Notes under the pieces: model-generated | Seen by the model: the letters and a program-made list of their open reading frames with translations, nothing else | Told to the model about the DNA's origin: nothing | Database searches by the model: none | Source of the DNA: Herbiconiux sp. | GTDB taxonomy: Bacteria > Actinomycetota > Actinomycetes > Actinomycetales > Microbacteriaceae | Length of the DNA: 64,000 nucleotides | Direction: 5' to 3' | Assembly: GCF_004297105.1 (NCBI RefSeq) | Contig: NZ_SCVE01000007.1 | Location: forward strand, 62,001 to 126,000 | Made by a program: the position numbers and the translations under genes | Part shown: positions 17,737-26,112 of the stretch, in pieces | How positions within the stretch are numbered: position 1 is the first letter of the stretch | Layout: every line of letters begins with the position of its first letter

Positions 17737-20427
17737 ATGGCAGCCAAGACCGTTCCCCAGCTCCCCGATGGTCACCGCCTGCACGGGCGCGACCAGCAGT
17801 TCAAGCACCTCCTGCGTCTGATCGACCGCGACCACGCGGCGGCCCGGCCCGGCGCCTTCGTGCTCGTCACGGGCCGCCCCGGTGTCGGCCGCTCGGGCTT
17901 CCTCGATGCCGCCGCATCCGCTCTCGCCGGCCGGCGAGAGGTCATCGTGGTGCGCGGTCGCACCCACTTGAGCGCGATTCCGCTGGGCGCCCTCGCCCCG
18001 CACCTCGCCACGCTGCCACCCTCCGGGGGCGAGAACGCCGACGTCGTGGAGTTCCACCGCTCCATGAACCGGCCCGAGGTGCTCCTCCTGGTCGACGATG
18101 CCGACCTGCTCGACTCCGCCAGTCAGTGCATCCTCGAGCAGGTGGCCGCGGCCGGGGTGGCCAGCATCGTGGTGTCCCGCTCGACCCGGTCGACGCGCTC
18201 GCCGTCGATCCTCGGCCAGCGGGCCACCGCCACGATCGAACTCGACCCGCTCTCGTCCGGTGAGGCCCACGCGCTGTTGAAAGACCGTCTCGGCCAGAGC
18301 ATCGGAGCCCTCGCGGCCGACGAGATGGTGCGGCTCGCCGCAGGCAGCACGAAGCTGCTCGTCGAACTGGCCATGGCGGCCGACGGCGCCTCCGACCTGA
18401 ACGACCACACCGCCGACTGGCGCACCCGCTGGCCGTACGTCTCCGAGGGCGTGCGCACGGCACTCCCCGCGGACCCGGGCACCGCCGACCCGCTCGTCGA
18501 AGACCTGCTCATGGTGCTCGCCGTGGCCGGTGACCTCCCGGTGGAGCAGGGCGGCACCTCGGGTGTGTCCGAGCGGGGTACCGCCCTCGCCGAGAGTGCC
18601 GGCTTCGTGATCACGCGACGCGAAGACGGCCGGGTGTGGGTGAGTCTGTCGCATCCGCTCTACGCCCCCGTGGTGCTCTCCTCGATGAGCGAGCAATGGC
18701 TCGCGGGTTTCTGTGCGGCGGGAGCCGACATGCTCGACGGGTATCCCGAGCACCGGGTGCGCCGTGCACTCCTTCAACTCGGCGCGGGGCAGACGGTGCG
18801 GGCCGACCTGCTGCTCGAGCTCGCCCGTCACGAACTGGGCGCCAAGCGCTACACCACGGCGATGACGCTCGGGGTGCACGTGGTCGACGGATGCGACGAC
18901 GACCCCGTTCTGCGCTCGACGGGCGAGTTCGTGCAGGCCCAGGCCCTGTCGCAGGCCGGGCGGGTGGAGGAGGCCACCCAGCACTTCGACGCCGCCTGGG
19001 ATGCACTCGAGGGGGTCATCAGCGGAGTGGACGACGCCTACGTCGTCGCTCTGGCCCAGGCGGAGGGCAACCACCTCGCGTTCCGCACCCTGCGCCCCGA
19101 GCTCGCGGTGTCGCGGCTCGAGAAGATCGTGGAGAAGGTCGGCGACCAGGCCCTCCGCGCGCAGGTGGAGTCCGATCTGGCCAAGTGGCGGCTGATGGCC
19201 GGCAACGGAGCCGAGGCGAGCCTCGGCTCGCTCCCCGACGCTCTGGCACCCGTCGGCCACGTCGACACTCCGGCCGATCTGAATCTGCTCATCATGACCG
19301 CCACACTGCAGACGATGGGGGGCAACCTCACGCTCGCCGCCGAGGCGGTCGATCGCGGCCTCGCCGAGTGCGACCGCTACCGCGACGTGCTGCCGAACGC
19401 CAGAGACCTGCTTCAGCTCTCCCAGGTGCTCGTGCTCTCGTTCAGCGGGCAGTTCCCCACGGCCCGCACGGCCGCCCGCGCGAATCTCGCGGCCGCCGAG
19501 GAGTCGAATCCGAGCGCGCGAGGCCTGTGGAAGTTCGTGCTCGCCATGATCGAGCTGCACACCGGATCGCCCGCACGCGCGTGGAAGCAGATCGCCGAGG
19601 GACGTCGTGATCTCGTGTGGCGCGACATCGCGGGGCTCCTGCCGGCGGCGGATGCGCTCTCCGCGGCCATCGCCGCGCGCACCGGCCGGTTCGCCATCGC
19701 CCGCAGCTGGCTGGACCAGGTCGACACCACGGAGGTGCGCGACCCCAAGGTGAAGCTCTATGCGGCGCTCGCCCGCGCCTGGGTCTCATCGGCGTCCGGT
19801 CGGCCGGGGTTCGCGATCCGGAGCCTTGCCCCCGTCGTGCACGCCGCCTCGGAGAACGGCCATCGCTACCTCGCCGCGCTCGTGGCGTACGAGGCCGTGC
19901 GCATCGAGCCGCTCGTCGGCGCCACGGTCATGCTGCCCACTCTCATCGCGGCCCGCACTGCGTTCCCCATCTGCGAGTCGCACGCCCGTGCGATCGTGGG
20001 GAGGCACGACGTGCTGCCCATCGCCAAGCAGCTCGCCGAGGCCGGGCTTCTCGGCCCTGCCATCGACGCGGCGCGCTGGGTGGCCGAGCACTCCGCGAAC
20101 GACCTCGTTCAGGCCGCCCGGGCGCACCGGCTCGCCGACTCCTGGACGGTGCGCGCCGGAGTGGCCATGACGCCCCGGCAGCGCCAGGCGCATCCGCGGG
20201 TCACCCCGCTCACCGACCGGGAGTGGCAGCTCGCGTCGGGCGCCGCCGCCCACCGCACGAGCGCCGAGCTCGCGGCCGAGTACGGCATCTCGGTTCGCAC
20301 CGTCGACAACCATCTCGCCCGCATCTACAAGAAGCTCGGCATCACCGGGCGGCGTGAACTTCCGGCCGAGCTCAGTGAGCTTCAGCTCGACAGCGCCTAC
20401 GAAGACTTCGCCACGGGCCGCGGATGA
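17737..20427 (+). CDS. Large ATPase LuxR-family transcriptional regulator
   Basis: This 896-residue protein has the LAL/MalT-like layout. The N-terminal nucleotide-binding domain has 'TGRPGVGRS' at residues 45-53 and a Walker B 'LLLVDDADLLD' (D120/D121); a long helical, TPR-like middle region and a C-terminal LuxR HTH at about residues 815-880 ('LTDREWQLASGAAAHRTSAELA', 'ISVRTVDNHLARIYKKLGI') follow. The Walker A lysine is replaced by Arg52, which may weaken ATP hydrolysis. Such regulators bind DNA as inducer-activated oligomers; the inducer is unknown. Dyad motifs flank the gene on both sides. The start is ATG with AAAGAAGA upstream. Confidence 0.88.
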   Translation: MAAKTVPQLPDGHRLHGRDQQFKHLLRLIDRDHAAARPGAFVLVTGRPGVGRSGFLDAAASALAGRREVIVVRGRTHLSAIPLGALAPHLATLPPSGGENADVVEFHRSMNRPEVLLLVDDADLLDSASQCILEQVAAAGVASIVVSRSTRSTRSPSILGQRATATIELDPLSSGEAHALLKDRLGQSIGALAADEMVRLAAGSTKLLVELAMAADGASDLNDHTADWRTRWPYVSEGVRTALPADPGTADPLVEDLLMVLAVAGDLPVEQGGTSGVSERGTALAESAGFVITRREDGRVWVSLSHPLYAPVVLSSMSEQWLAGFCAAGADMLDGYPEHRVRRALLQLGAGQTVRADLLLELARHELGAKRYTTAMTLGVHVVDGCDDDPVLRSTGEFVQAQALSQAGRVEEATQHFDAAWDALEGVISGVDDAYVVALAQAEGNHLAFRTLRPELAVSRLEKIVEKVGDQALRAQVESDLAKWRLMAGNGAEASLGSLPDALAPVGHVDTPADLNLLIMTATLQTMGGNLTLAAEAVDRGLAECDRYRDVLPNARDLLQLSQVLVLSFSGQFPTARTAARANLAAAEESNPSARGLWKFVLAMIELHTGSPARAWKQIAEGRRDLVWRDIAGLLPAADALSAAIAARTGRFAIARSWLDQVDTTEVRDPKVKLYAALARAWVSSASGRPGFAIRSLAPVVHAASENGHRYLAALVAYEAVRIEPLVGATVMLPTLIAARTAFPICESHARAIVGRHDVLPIAKQLAEAGLLGPAIDAARWVAEHSANDLVQAARAHRLADSWTVRAGVAMTPRQRQAHPRVTPLTDREWQLASGAAAHRTSAELAAEYGISVRTVDNHLARIYKKLGITGRRELPAELSELQLDSAYEDFATGRG

Positions 20428-20443
20428 GGCCCGCCCGAGAATT

Positions 20444-20460
20444 CGAGTAGAAACTACTCA
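20444..20460. promoter_or_regulatory. GAGTA-N5-TACTC dyad downstream of the LuxR gene
   Basis: CGAGTA-N5-TACTCA is a perfect 5-bp dyad, followed by TCACACCCC. It starts 17 bp after the LuxR stop codon and lies 209 bp upstream of the G6PD-like gene, so it probably governs the latter or an RNA in the space between. Confidence 0.55.
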
Positions 20461-20592
20461 TCACACCCCGGCGGAGGTCGGGAACAGAATCGACTCGGGC
20501 GTCAAGCCCGATCATCTTCACGCATCCACGGTCACACCAACCAGCGCGGTTCACTCGTCAGTCCTCGCTGCACGTGGGTGCGCGATGATCTG

Positions 20593-20629
20593 AGAACAGG
20601 GGCGGCCTTCGGGTGGTCGTCCCTGTTCT
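20593..20629 (+). terminator. 15-bp hairpin with U-rich tail before the G6PD-like gene
   Basis: AGAACAGGGGCGGCC (20593-20607) pairs with GGTCGTCCCTGTTCT (20615-20629) with two G-U pairs across a seven-base loop, then TCTCTCTTCTC. It ends 39 bp before the next start codon. The stretch 20461-20592 between the dyad and this hairpin holds no ORF I can support; it may be a leader or small RNA. Confidence 0.65.
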
Positions 20630-20668
20630 TCTCTCTTCTCGGCACCCCGGGGCGATACTGTGAGGGCT

Positions 20669-22045
20669 ATGACGCAAAAGGTCCAGACGCTGCTCATCTT
20701 CGGTGCCAGCGGCGATCTCACAGCACGACTCCTTCTTCCCGGGTTGGCGCAGTTGCTCACCGCGCAGCCCGAGCGCCGGCTCCGCCTGATCGGCGCCGGT
20801 GGTGTCGAATGGACCGACGATGAGTGGCGCAAGGTCGTCACGACCTCGTTCGCCGAGGTGAACGCATCCGGAGCCGCCATCGATGCGCTCATGGCGAGCA
20901 CCACCTACGTCTATGCCGACGTCACCGATCCCGCCGAACTGCAGAAGCTGATCGACCTGGCCGACGGCACCCCCGCGATCTACTTCGCACTCCCGCCGGC
21001 GGTGGCCGCCAAAGTAGTGGTGTCGCTGCAGAAGGTCACCTTCCCCGCCGGACTCACGCTGGCGCTCGAGAAGCCGTTCGGCATGGACGTGCCGAGCGCG
21101 ATGGCGCTGAACGGCGAACTCGCCAAGCTCGTGCCCGAGAACCAGATCCATCGCGTCGATCACTTCCTCGGCCGATCGACCATCTTCAACATCCTCGGGC
21201 TCCGCTTCGCCAACCGCATCTTCGAACCCGTGTGGAACTCGGAGCACATCGCGAAGATCGATGTCGTCTACGACGAGCAGCTCGGCCTCGAGGGCCGCGC
21301 CGGGTACTACGACACCGCCGGCGCCCTCGTCGACATGATCCAGAGCCACCTGCTGCAGGTGATGGCCGTACTGGCCATGGAGCCGCCGTCGACCCTCGGT
21401 CAAGACGATCTGCGCGATGCGAAAGAAATCGTGCTGCGGGCCACGCGCCTGTGGAACGACGACCCGAAGCAGTCGAGCCACCGCGCCCGCTACACGTCGG
21501 GCACGATCGATGGACGTACCTTGCCGAGCTACGTCGACGAGAAGGGCGTGGATCCCGCACGCGAGACCGAGACGCTCGCCGAGGTCACGCTCGAGATCTC
21601 GACCTGGCGCTGGAAGGGCGTGCCGATCACGCTCCGCTCCGGCAAGGCCCTCGGAGAACGCCGCCGCGAGATCGTCATCACGTTCAAGCCCGCCAACCAG
21701 CTGCCCGTGGGCCTCACGGGTGAGAGCAGCCCCACGGTGCTGCGGCTCTACGTGGCACCCGACGCGATGTCGCTCGAGATCGACATCAACGGCCCGGGCG
21801 ACCCCTACGAACTCGAGCGCGCGAGCCTCGAAGCCACTTTCGGCGATGGCCAGCTGCTCGCCTACCGCGAGGTGCTCGCGGGAATCCTCGACGGCGATCC
21901 CACGCTGAGCGTGCGCGGCGACTCGGCGGTGGAGGGCTGGCGCATCCTGGCCCCCGTCATCGCGGCCTGGAAGGCGGATGAGGTTCCGCTCGAAGACTAT
22001 GCGGCCGGCAGCGAAGGCCCCGACGCCTGGGACCAGGTGGGCTGA
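20669..22045 (+). CDS. Glucose-6-phosphate dehydrogenase family protein (Zwf paralogue)
   Basis: This 458-residue protein has a Rossmann start 'GASGDLT' (residues 12-18), EKPFG (134-138), 'RVDHFLGR' (162-169) and 'QSHLLQ' with H227. These correspond to the NADP site, the substrate Lys, the RIDHYLGK signature and the catalytic base of G6PD (glucose 6-phosphate to 6-phosphogluconolactone). The signature lysine is Arg169 here, and the usual actinobacterial partners (opcA, tal, gnd) are absent, so it is likely a second, divergent Zwf. The start at ATG 20669 is preferred to GTG 20660 because GAGG precedes it; -10-like GATACT is at 20654-20659. Confidence 0.85.
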   Translation: MTQKVQTLLIFGASGDLTARLLLPGLAQLLTAQPERRLRLIGAGGVEWTDDEWRKVVTTSFAEVNASGAAIDALMASTTYVYADVTDPAELQKLIDLADGTPAIYFALPPAVAAKVVVSLQKVTFPAGLTLALEKPFGMDVPSAMALNGELAKLVPENQIHRVDHFLGRSTIFNILGLRFANRIFEPVWNSEHIAKIDVVYDEQLGLEGRAGYYDTAGALVDMIQSHLLQVMAVLAMEPPSTLGQDDLRDAKEIVLRATRLWNDDPKQSSHRARYTSGTIDGRTLPSYVDEKGVDPARETETLAEVTLEISTWRWKGVPITLRSGKALGERRREIVITFKPANQLPVGLTGESSPTVLRLYVAPDAMSLEIDINGPGDPYELERASLEATFGDGQLLAYREVLAGILDGDPTLSVRGDSAVEGWRILAPVIAAWKADEVPLEDYAAGSEGPDAWDQVG

Positions 22046-22195
22046 GAACCCGGGGCCGGCCTGCTCTCGGGGGCACGAGGAGGCGGCCACGTGCGGAGAT
22101 CGCCAAGCATCCGCGTGACCTCCGGCCTGAGGGCCGGGGTGCGCGGCACGGGTGCGGAAGTCCGCAGTGGGTGCGCCGGGCGCAGGTGCGACCGA

Positions 22196-22642
22196 CTAGT
22201 TCGCGACCGACCAGTCGGCGGCGCCCTGACGTTTCGCGGCGGCCGCGCTGACCTCGGCATGGTGCGCCACCAGCGCGCGCAGGGCATCGTCGTCGCGCGG
22301 GTCGGTCTCGACGGCGGGTGCGGCCGCAGAGACCGCGCGGGCGAGGGTGCGCGGCACGAAGACCCGCTCGACCGGAGCCAATGGGGCCACCTCGGCGTGA
22401 CCGAGCGTGCTGCGCACGGTGATGCCGTGCTCCGCGAGGTTGGCCACGATGTCGTGTGCCACGGAGCGGGCGAGAGCGGTGTGGAAGATGTCGTCGGTGT
22501 CGGCCTCGGAACGCCGCGTGATGGCGAACGAGCCGAGCGGCCCGAAGTTCTCCATGAGGGTCTGACTCACCAGCTCGTAGAGCCGTTCGGGGCTGACGGT
22601 CTGTTCACGCACGGCCTTCGCTCGTCGTCTCCAGCCGATCAT
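22196..22642 (-). CDS. Hypothetical protein
   Basis: This 148-residue protein begins 'MIGWRRRAKAVREQ' with no signal peptide or membrane segment. The central region ('LYELVSQTLMENFGPLGSFAITRRSEADTDDIFH', written here in part) has mixed helix/strand character and the tail is Ala-rich. No family was recognised. ATG 22642 is preceded by AAAGGG at a proper distance; a longer open frame extends upstream but has no plausible start. It is divergent from the MscS gene. Confidence 0.6.
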   Translation of the reverse strand: MIGWRRRAKAVREQTVSPERLYELVSQTLMENFGPLGSFAITRRSEADTDDIFHTALARSVAHDIVANLAEHGITVRSTLGHAEVAPLAPVERVFVPRTLARAVSAAAPAVETDPRDDDALRALVAHHAEVSAAAAKRQGAADWSVAN

Positions 22643-22799
22643 GGCAGCCCTTTCATCCACTCCGTGTGAACAGTGTGCGGGCTGCAGGTGGCCCCGGGGT
22701 AATCGACACGCCGGGGTGCGGGATCCAATGGGCTGATTAGGCTGAAAATTCGCGCGCCGGCATCCCGCCGGTGAAGCGCGCGAAACCGGAAGGGATGTC

Positions 22800-23972
22800 A
22801 TGCCCATCGAGAGAACCTGGATCGCGCTCGCGATCGCTGCTGTCGTCGCCCTGGTCGTCGCCCTCGTGGTGACCGCAGTGCTGGCCCTGATCATCCGCCT
22901 GGTGGGTCGGAGACGGCGCTGGCCCGGTGCGCTCGTGAAGCGAGCCCGGGTGCCGTTCCGCGTGTTCCTCGTGGTGGTGCTGCTCTGGGTCGCTTTCACT
23001 GTGAGCGCCCCTGCAGGAGACTGGACCGCGGGCATCGACCAGACGTTCCTGATCCTCACCATCGCCGCGGGCGCCTGGCTCGTCTGCGCCCTGGCGCTCT
23101 TCTTCGAGGACGTCGCGCTGGCCCGCTACACGATCGATCGCCCGAACAACCGCATCGCCCGGCGGATGCGCACCCAGGTACTCATCCTGCGCCGGCTCGC
23201 GATGGCGGTGGTCATCGTGCTCGCGATCGGTGCCATCCTGCTCACCTTCCCCGGGGCTCAGGCCGTCGGCACGAGTGTTCTCGCCTCCGCCGGGGTGGTG
23301 TCGATCATCGCGGGCCTCGCCGCCCAGTCGACGCTCGCCAATGTCTTCGCGGGCATGCAGATCGCGTTCAGCGACGCCGTTCGCGTCGACGACGTGGTGA
23401 TCGTCGAGAACGAGTGGGGCCGCATCGAGGAGATCACCCTCACCTACGTGGTGGTGCACATCTGGGATGATCGGCGCATGGTGCTGCCGAGCACCTACTT
23501 CACCTCGAAGCCCTTCCAGAACTGGACCCGGCGCAACTCCGAGCTGCTCGGATCCGTCGAGTTCGATCTCGACTGGCGGGTGACGCCGGGGGAGATGCGA
23601 GCCGAACTCGAGCACATCCTCGCCCGCACCGACCTGTGGGACCAGCGCGTCTCCGTGCTGCAGGTGACGGATGCGGTGGGCGGCTTCGTGCGCGTGCGCA
23701 TCCTGGTGACGGCGGTCGACGCCCCGACCCTGTTCGACCTGCGCTGCTTCATCCGCGAGGAGATGGTCGCGTGGCTGTACCGCGCGAGTCCTCAGTCGAT
23801 TCCGCGCACCCGGGTGCGGATGATCGACGAGGAGCCCGACATCGCGCCGCCCGTCTCCGGCGAGGAGCCGGAGGCGCATCCGGATGCCGGCGGCCTCTTC
23901 CACGGTGATCGCGACGCCGAGGGGCGGGCGAGCATGTTCACCGGGCCGATCGACATGACTCGCGACCGGTAG
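22800..23972 (+). CDS. MscS-family mechanosensitive channel protein
   Basis: This 390-residue protein has four N-terminal hydrophobic helices (about 7-35, 52-70, 80-105, 137-160) followed by the pore helix and beta domain of MscS. These show 'SAGVVSIIAGLAAQSTLANVFAGMQIAFSDAVRVDDVV', given here only as a region at about residues 162-200, and 'NEWGRIEEITL'. The cytoplasmic domain contains 'LPSTYFTSKPFQNWTR'. It probably releases solutes under hypo-osmotic shock. The acidic C-terminal tail of about 50 residues is variable in the family. The start ATG has GGAAGGG upstream. It is convergent, with a three-base gap, with the next minus-strand gene. Confidence 0.9.
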   Translation: MPIERTWIALAIAAVVALVVALVVTAVLALIIRLVGRRRRWPGALVKRARVPFRVFLVVVLLWVAFTVSAPAGDWTAGIDQTFLILTIAAGAWLVCALALFFEDVALARYTIDRPNNRIARRMRTQVLILRRLAMAVVIVLAIGAILLTFPGAQAVGTSVLASAGVVSIIAGLAAQSTLANVFAGMQIAFSDAVRVDDVVIVENEWGRIEEITLTYVVVHIWDDRRMVLPSTYFTSKPFQNWTRRNSELLGSVEFDLDWRVTPGEMRAELEHILARTDLWDQRVSVLQVTDAVGGFVRVRILVTAVDAPTLFDLRCFIREEMVAWLYRASPQSIPRTRVRMIDEEPDIAPPVSGEEPEAHPDAGGLFHGDRDAEGRASMFTGPIDMTRDR

Positions 23973-23975
23973 TGC

Positions 23976-24272
23976 TCAGGCGGCGGGCGGGGCTTTCGGC
24001 TTGCGGGGAGCGCGGGGTTCGCCGTCTGCGGTCGGCGGGGCGTCGGGGGCGTCCGCCGGGCCTCCGACGGGCGGCACGGGCCAGGTGAACGTCGCCGAGT
24101 CGCCGTTCTTCAGGAGATAGAGCTGCGCGGCGCGGGTGCCGAACCAGAGGAACCGCACCAGGAGCACGACCAGCGCAGCCAGCACCACGAAGCCCACGAC
24201 CGCCGCCGCCACCGAGAGGATGCTGCCGAGAACGCCGAGGACGAGGGAGAGTGCGCCGCCGCCGTAGAACAT
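23976..24272 (-). CDS. Small membrane protein with Pro-rich tail
   Basis: This 98-residue protein has one long hydrophobic region (about residues 5-45, probably two closely spaced helices), then 'WFGTRAAQLYLLKNGDSATFTWP' and a 35-residue Pro/Ala-rich charged tail. The ATG at 24272 overlaps the stop of the upstream gene by one base (TGATG), indicating coupling. No family was recognised; the function is unknown. Confidence 0.65.
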   Translation of the reverse strand: MFYGGGALSLVLGVLGSILSVAAAVVGFVVLAALVVLLVRFLWFGTRAAQLYLLKNGDSATFTWPVPPVGGPADAPDAPPTADGEPRAPRKPKAPPAA

Positions 24273-24466
24273 CAGGAGTCCTCGAGCTCGCGGGCATCCT
24301 CGTCCTGCTGCATGACGCTGCCGACCGCGAGCGCCACGGTGATGCCCCAGCTGATCCACATGAGGATGAGCCGCCAGTCGCGCGGACCCTTACGCGTGGT
24401 CTGCACGACTCCGACCGCGCCGATGATCGAACTGATGATGCTCGTGTTCAGGATGTACTTGCGCAC
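24272..24466 (-). CDS. Small two-helix membrane protein
   Basis: This 64-residue protein has a GTG start, a first helix 'ILNTSIISSIIGAVGVVQTT', a second helix 'LILMWISWGITVALAVGSVM' and an acidic C-terminus (EDARELEDS). It is translationally coupled to the following small membrane-protein gene. The two may form a membrane complex, which is inferred from overlap only. No family was recognised. Confidence 0.6.
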   Translation of the reverse strand: MRKYILNTSIISSIIGAVGVVQTTRKGPRDWRLILMWISWGITVALAVGSVMQQDEDARELEDS

Positions 24467-24526
24467 TGCTACCCCGCTCTTCTCGTTGAGACCACGCTAC
24501 CCCGGCCGTTGCCAGTATGCCCCTGG

Positions 24527-24532
24527 TAGAAT
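24527..24532 (+). promoter_or_regulatory. otsA -10 element, leaderless start
   Basis: TAGAAT is a near-consensus -10, eight bases before the otsA ATG at 24541. This places the predicted transcript start at or next to the start codon. No good -35 was found. Confidence 0.55.
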
Positions 24533-24540
24533 GGTGGTGC

Positions 24541-26112
24541 ATGCCTTCTTCAGACAGCTCCGCGCCGTTCCCCGGCGAGTTCGACTTCGTGGTCGTGTCG
24601 AACCGCCTCCCCGTCGACCGCATCACGGATGACGACGGAAACCCGTCGTTCCGCACCTCGCCCGGTGGCCTCGTCACCGCGCTCGAGCCCGTGATGCGCG
24701 AGGCCGATGGCGCGTGGATCGGCTGGACCGGTTCCGCCGACGACCACACCGAGCCCTTCGAGCACGACGGTGTGCACCTCATCCCCGTTCACCTCACGGC
24801 CGACGAGGTGGAGAAGTACTACGAGGGCTTCTCGAACGACACCCTCTGGCCTCTGTACCACGACGTCATCGCGCCGCCCGCATACCACCGCGAGTGGTGG
24901 GAGAGCTACGTCGTCGTGAACCAGCGATTCGCCGACAGGGCCGCCGAGCTGGCGTCCGAGGGCGCCACGGTGTGGGTGCAGGACTACCAGCTGCAGCTCG
25001 TGCCGAAGATGCTCCGTGAGCTGCGCCCCGACCTCACCATCGGCTTCTTCAATCACATTCCGTTTCCGGCATACGGCATCTACTCGCAGCTGCCCTGGCG
25101 CACCCAGATCATCGAGGGGCTGCTCGGCGCCGACGTCATCGGCTTCCAGAGAACAGCGGATGCGGGCAACTTCTCCCGCGCGGTTCGCCGGCTCCTCGGC
25201 TACCAGACGAAGGGCACCGTCATCGACGTGCCCATCGAAGACGAAGCCGAGGTGTCGGGTTCGTCCCGCCGCATCACCACCGGCCGCGACGGCCGGCCGA
25301 TGCGCGCCGTGGTCGCTCGCTCCTTCCCCATCTCGATCGACGCGGCGAGCTACGAACAACTCGCCCGACGCCCCGACATCCAGGCGCGGGCTCGGGAGAT
25401 CCGGGAGGGTCTCGGCAACCCGAAGGTCGTGATGCTCGGCGTCGACCGGCTCGACTACACGAAAGGCATCGGCCACCGGCTGAAGGCCTTCGGCGAATTG
25501 CTGGCCGACGGCACGGTCGACGTCGAAGACGTCACGCTCGTTCAGGTGGCCAGCCCGAGCCGCGAGCGGGTCACCGCCTATCAGCAGCTCCGCGACGAGA
25601 TCGAGCTCACCGTCGGCCGCATCAACGGCGACTACGGCACCATCAGCCACACCGCCATCAGCTACCTGCACCACGGCTATCCGCGCGAGGAGATGGTGGC
25701 GCTCTACCTGGCCGCCGACGTGATGCTCGTCACCGCACTGCGCGATGGCATGAACCTCGTGGCCAAGGAGTACGTGGCCTCGCGTTTCGACAACGGCGGT
25801 GTGCTCGTGCTGAGCGAGTTCGCCGGCGCGTCCGACGAACTGCGCACCGCGCTCCGGGTGAATCCCCACGACATCGAGGGCCTCAAGGAGGCCGTGCTCC
25901 AGGCGATCGACATGCCCGCGAGTGAGCGTGCCCGCCGCATGCGGGCCATGCGCAAACGCGTGCAGGAGTACGACGTGGCGCGCTGGTCGTCGTCGTTCCT
26001 CTCGGCGCTCACGAGCTCGAGCGACGATCTCGCGCTGCCGAAGTCGACGGTGCGCACGCCCACTCGTTCCGAGGCGCGCGCCGAGGAGCGCGCGGTCGAG
26101 GAGGCTCGATGA
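24541..26112 (+). CDS. otsA: Trehalose-6-phosphate synthase
   Basis: This 523-residue GT20 glycosyltransferase transfers glucose from UDP- or ADP-glucose to glucose 6-phosphate. Signatures are 'VVSNRLPVDR' at the start, 'WVQDYQLQLVP', 'GFFNHIPFPAYGIYSQLPW', 'GVDRLDYTKGI' (nucleotide-sugar site), 'RDEIELTVGRINGDYG' and 'RDGMNLVAKEYVA'. It is slightly longer than E. coli OtsA (474) because of N- and C-terminal extensions. The ATG at 24541 follows a -10 element directly, so the mRNA is probably leaderless; a TTG-type extension from 24517 was rejected. It overlaps otsB by four bases. Confidence 0.96.
   Translation: MPSSDSSAPFPGEFDFVVVSNRLPVDRITDDDGNPSFRTSPGGLVTALEPVMREADGAWIGWTGSADDHTEPFEHDGVHLIPVHLTADEVEKYYEGFSNDTLWPLYHDVIAPPAYHREWWESYVVVNQRFADRAAELASEGATVWVQDYQLQLVPKMLRELRPDLTIGFFNHIPFPAYGIYSQLPWRTQIIEGLLGADVIGFQRTADAGNFSRAVRRLLGYQTKGTVIDVPIEDEAEVSGSSRRITTGRDGRPMRAVVARSFPISIDAASYEQLARRPDIQARAREIREGLGNPKVVMLGVDRLDYTKGIGHRLKAFGELLADGTVDVEDVTLVQVASPSRERVTAYQQLRDEIELTVGRINGDYGTISHTAISYLHHGYPREEMVALYLAADVMLVTALRDGMNLVAKEYVASRFDNGGVLVLSEFAGASDELRTALRVNPHDIEGLKEAVLQAIDMPASERARRMRAMRKRVQEYDVARWSSSFLSALTSSSDDLALPKSTVRTPTRSEARAEERAVEEAR

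Noticed and set aside
17641..19560. A 639-codon open frame antisense to the LuxR gene
   Set aside because: The same third-position effect; low-complexity Arg/Gly/Glu/His product with no start signal.
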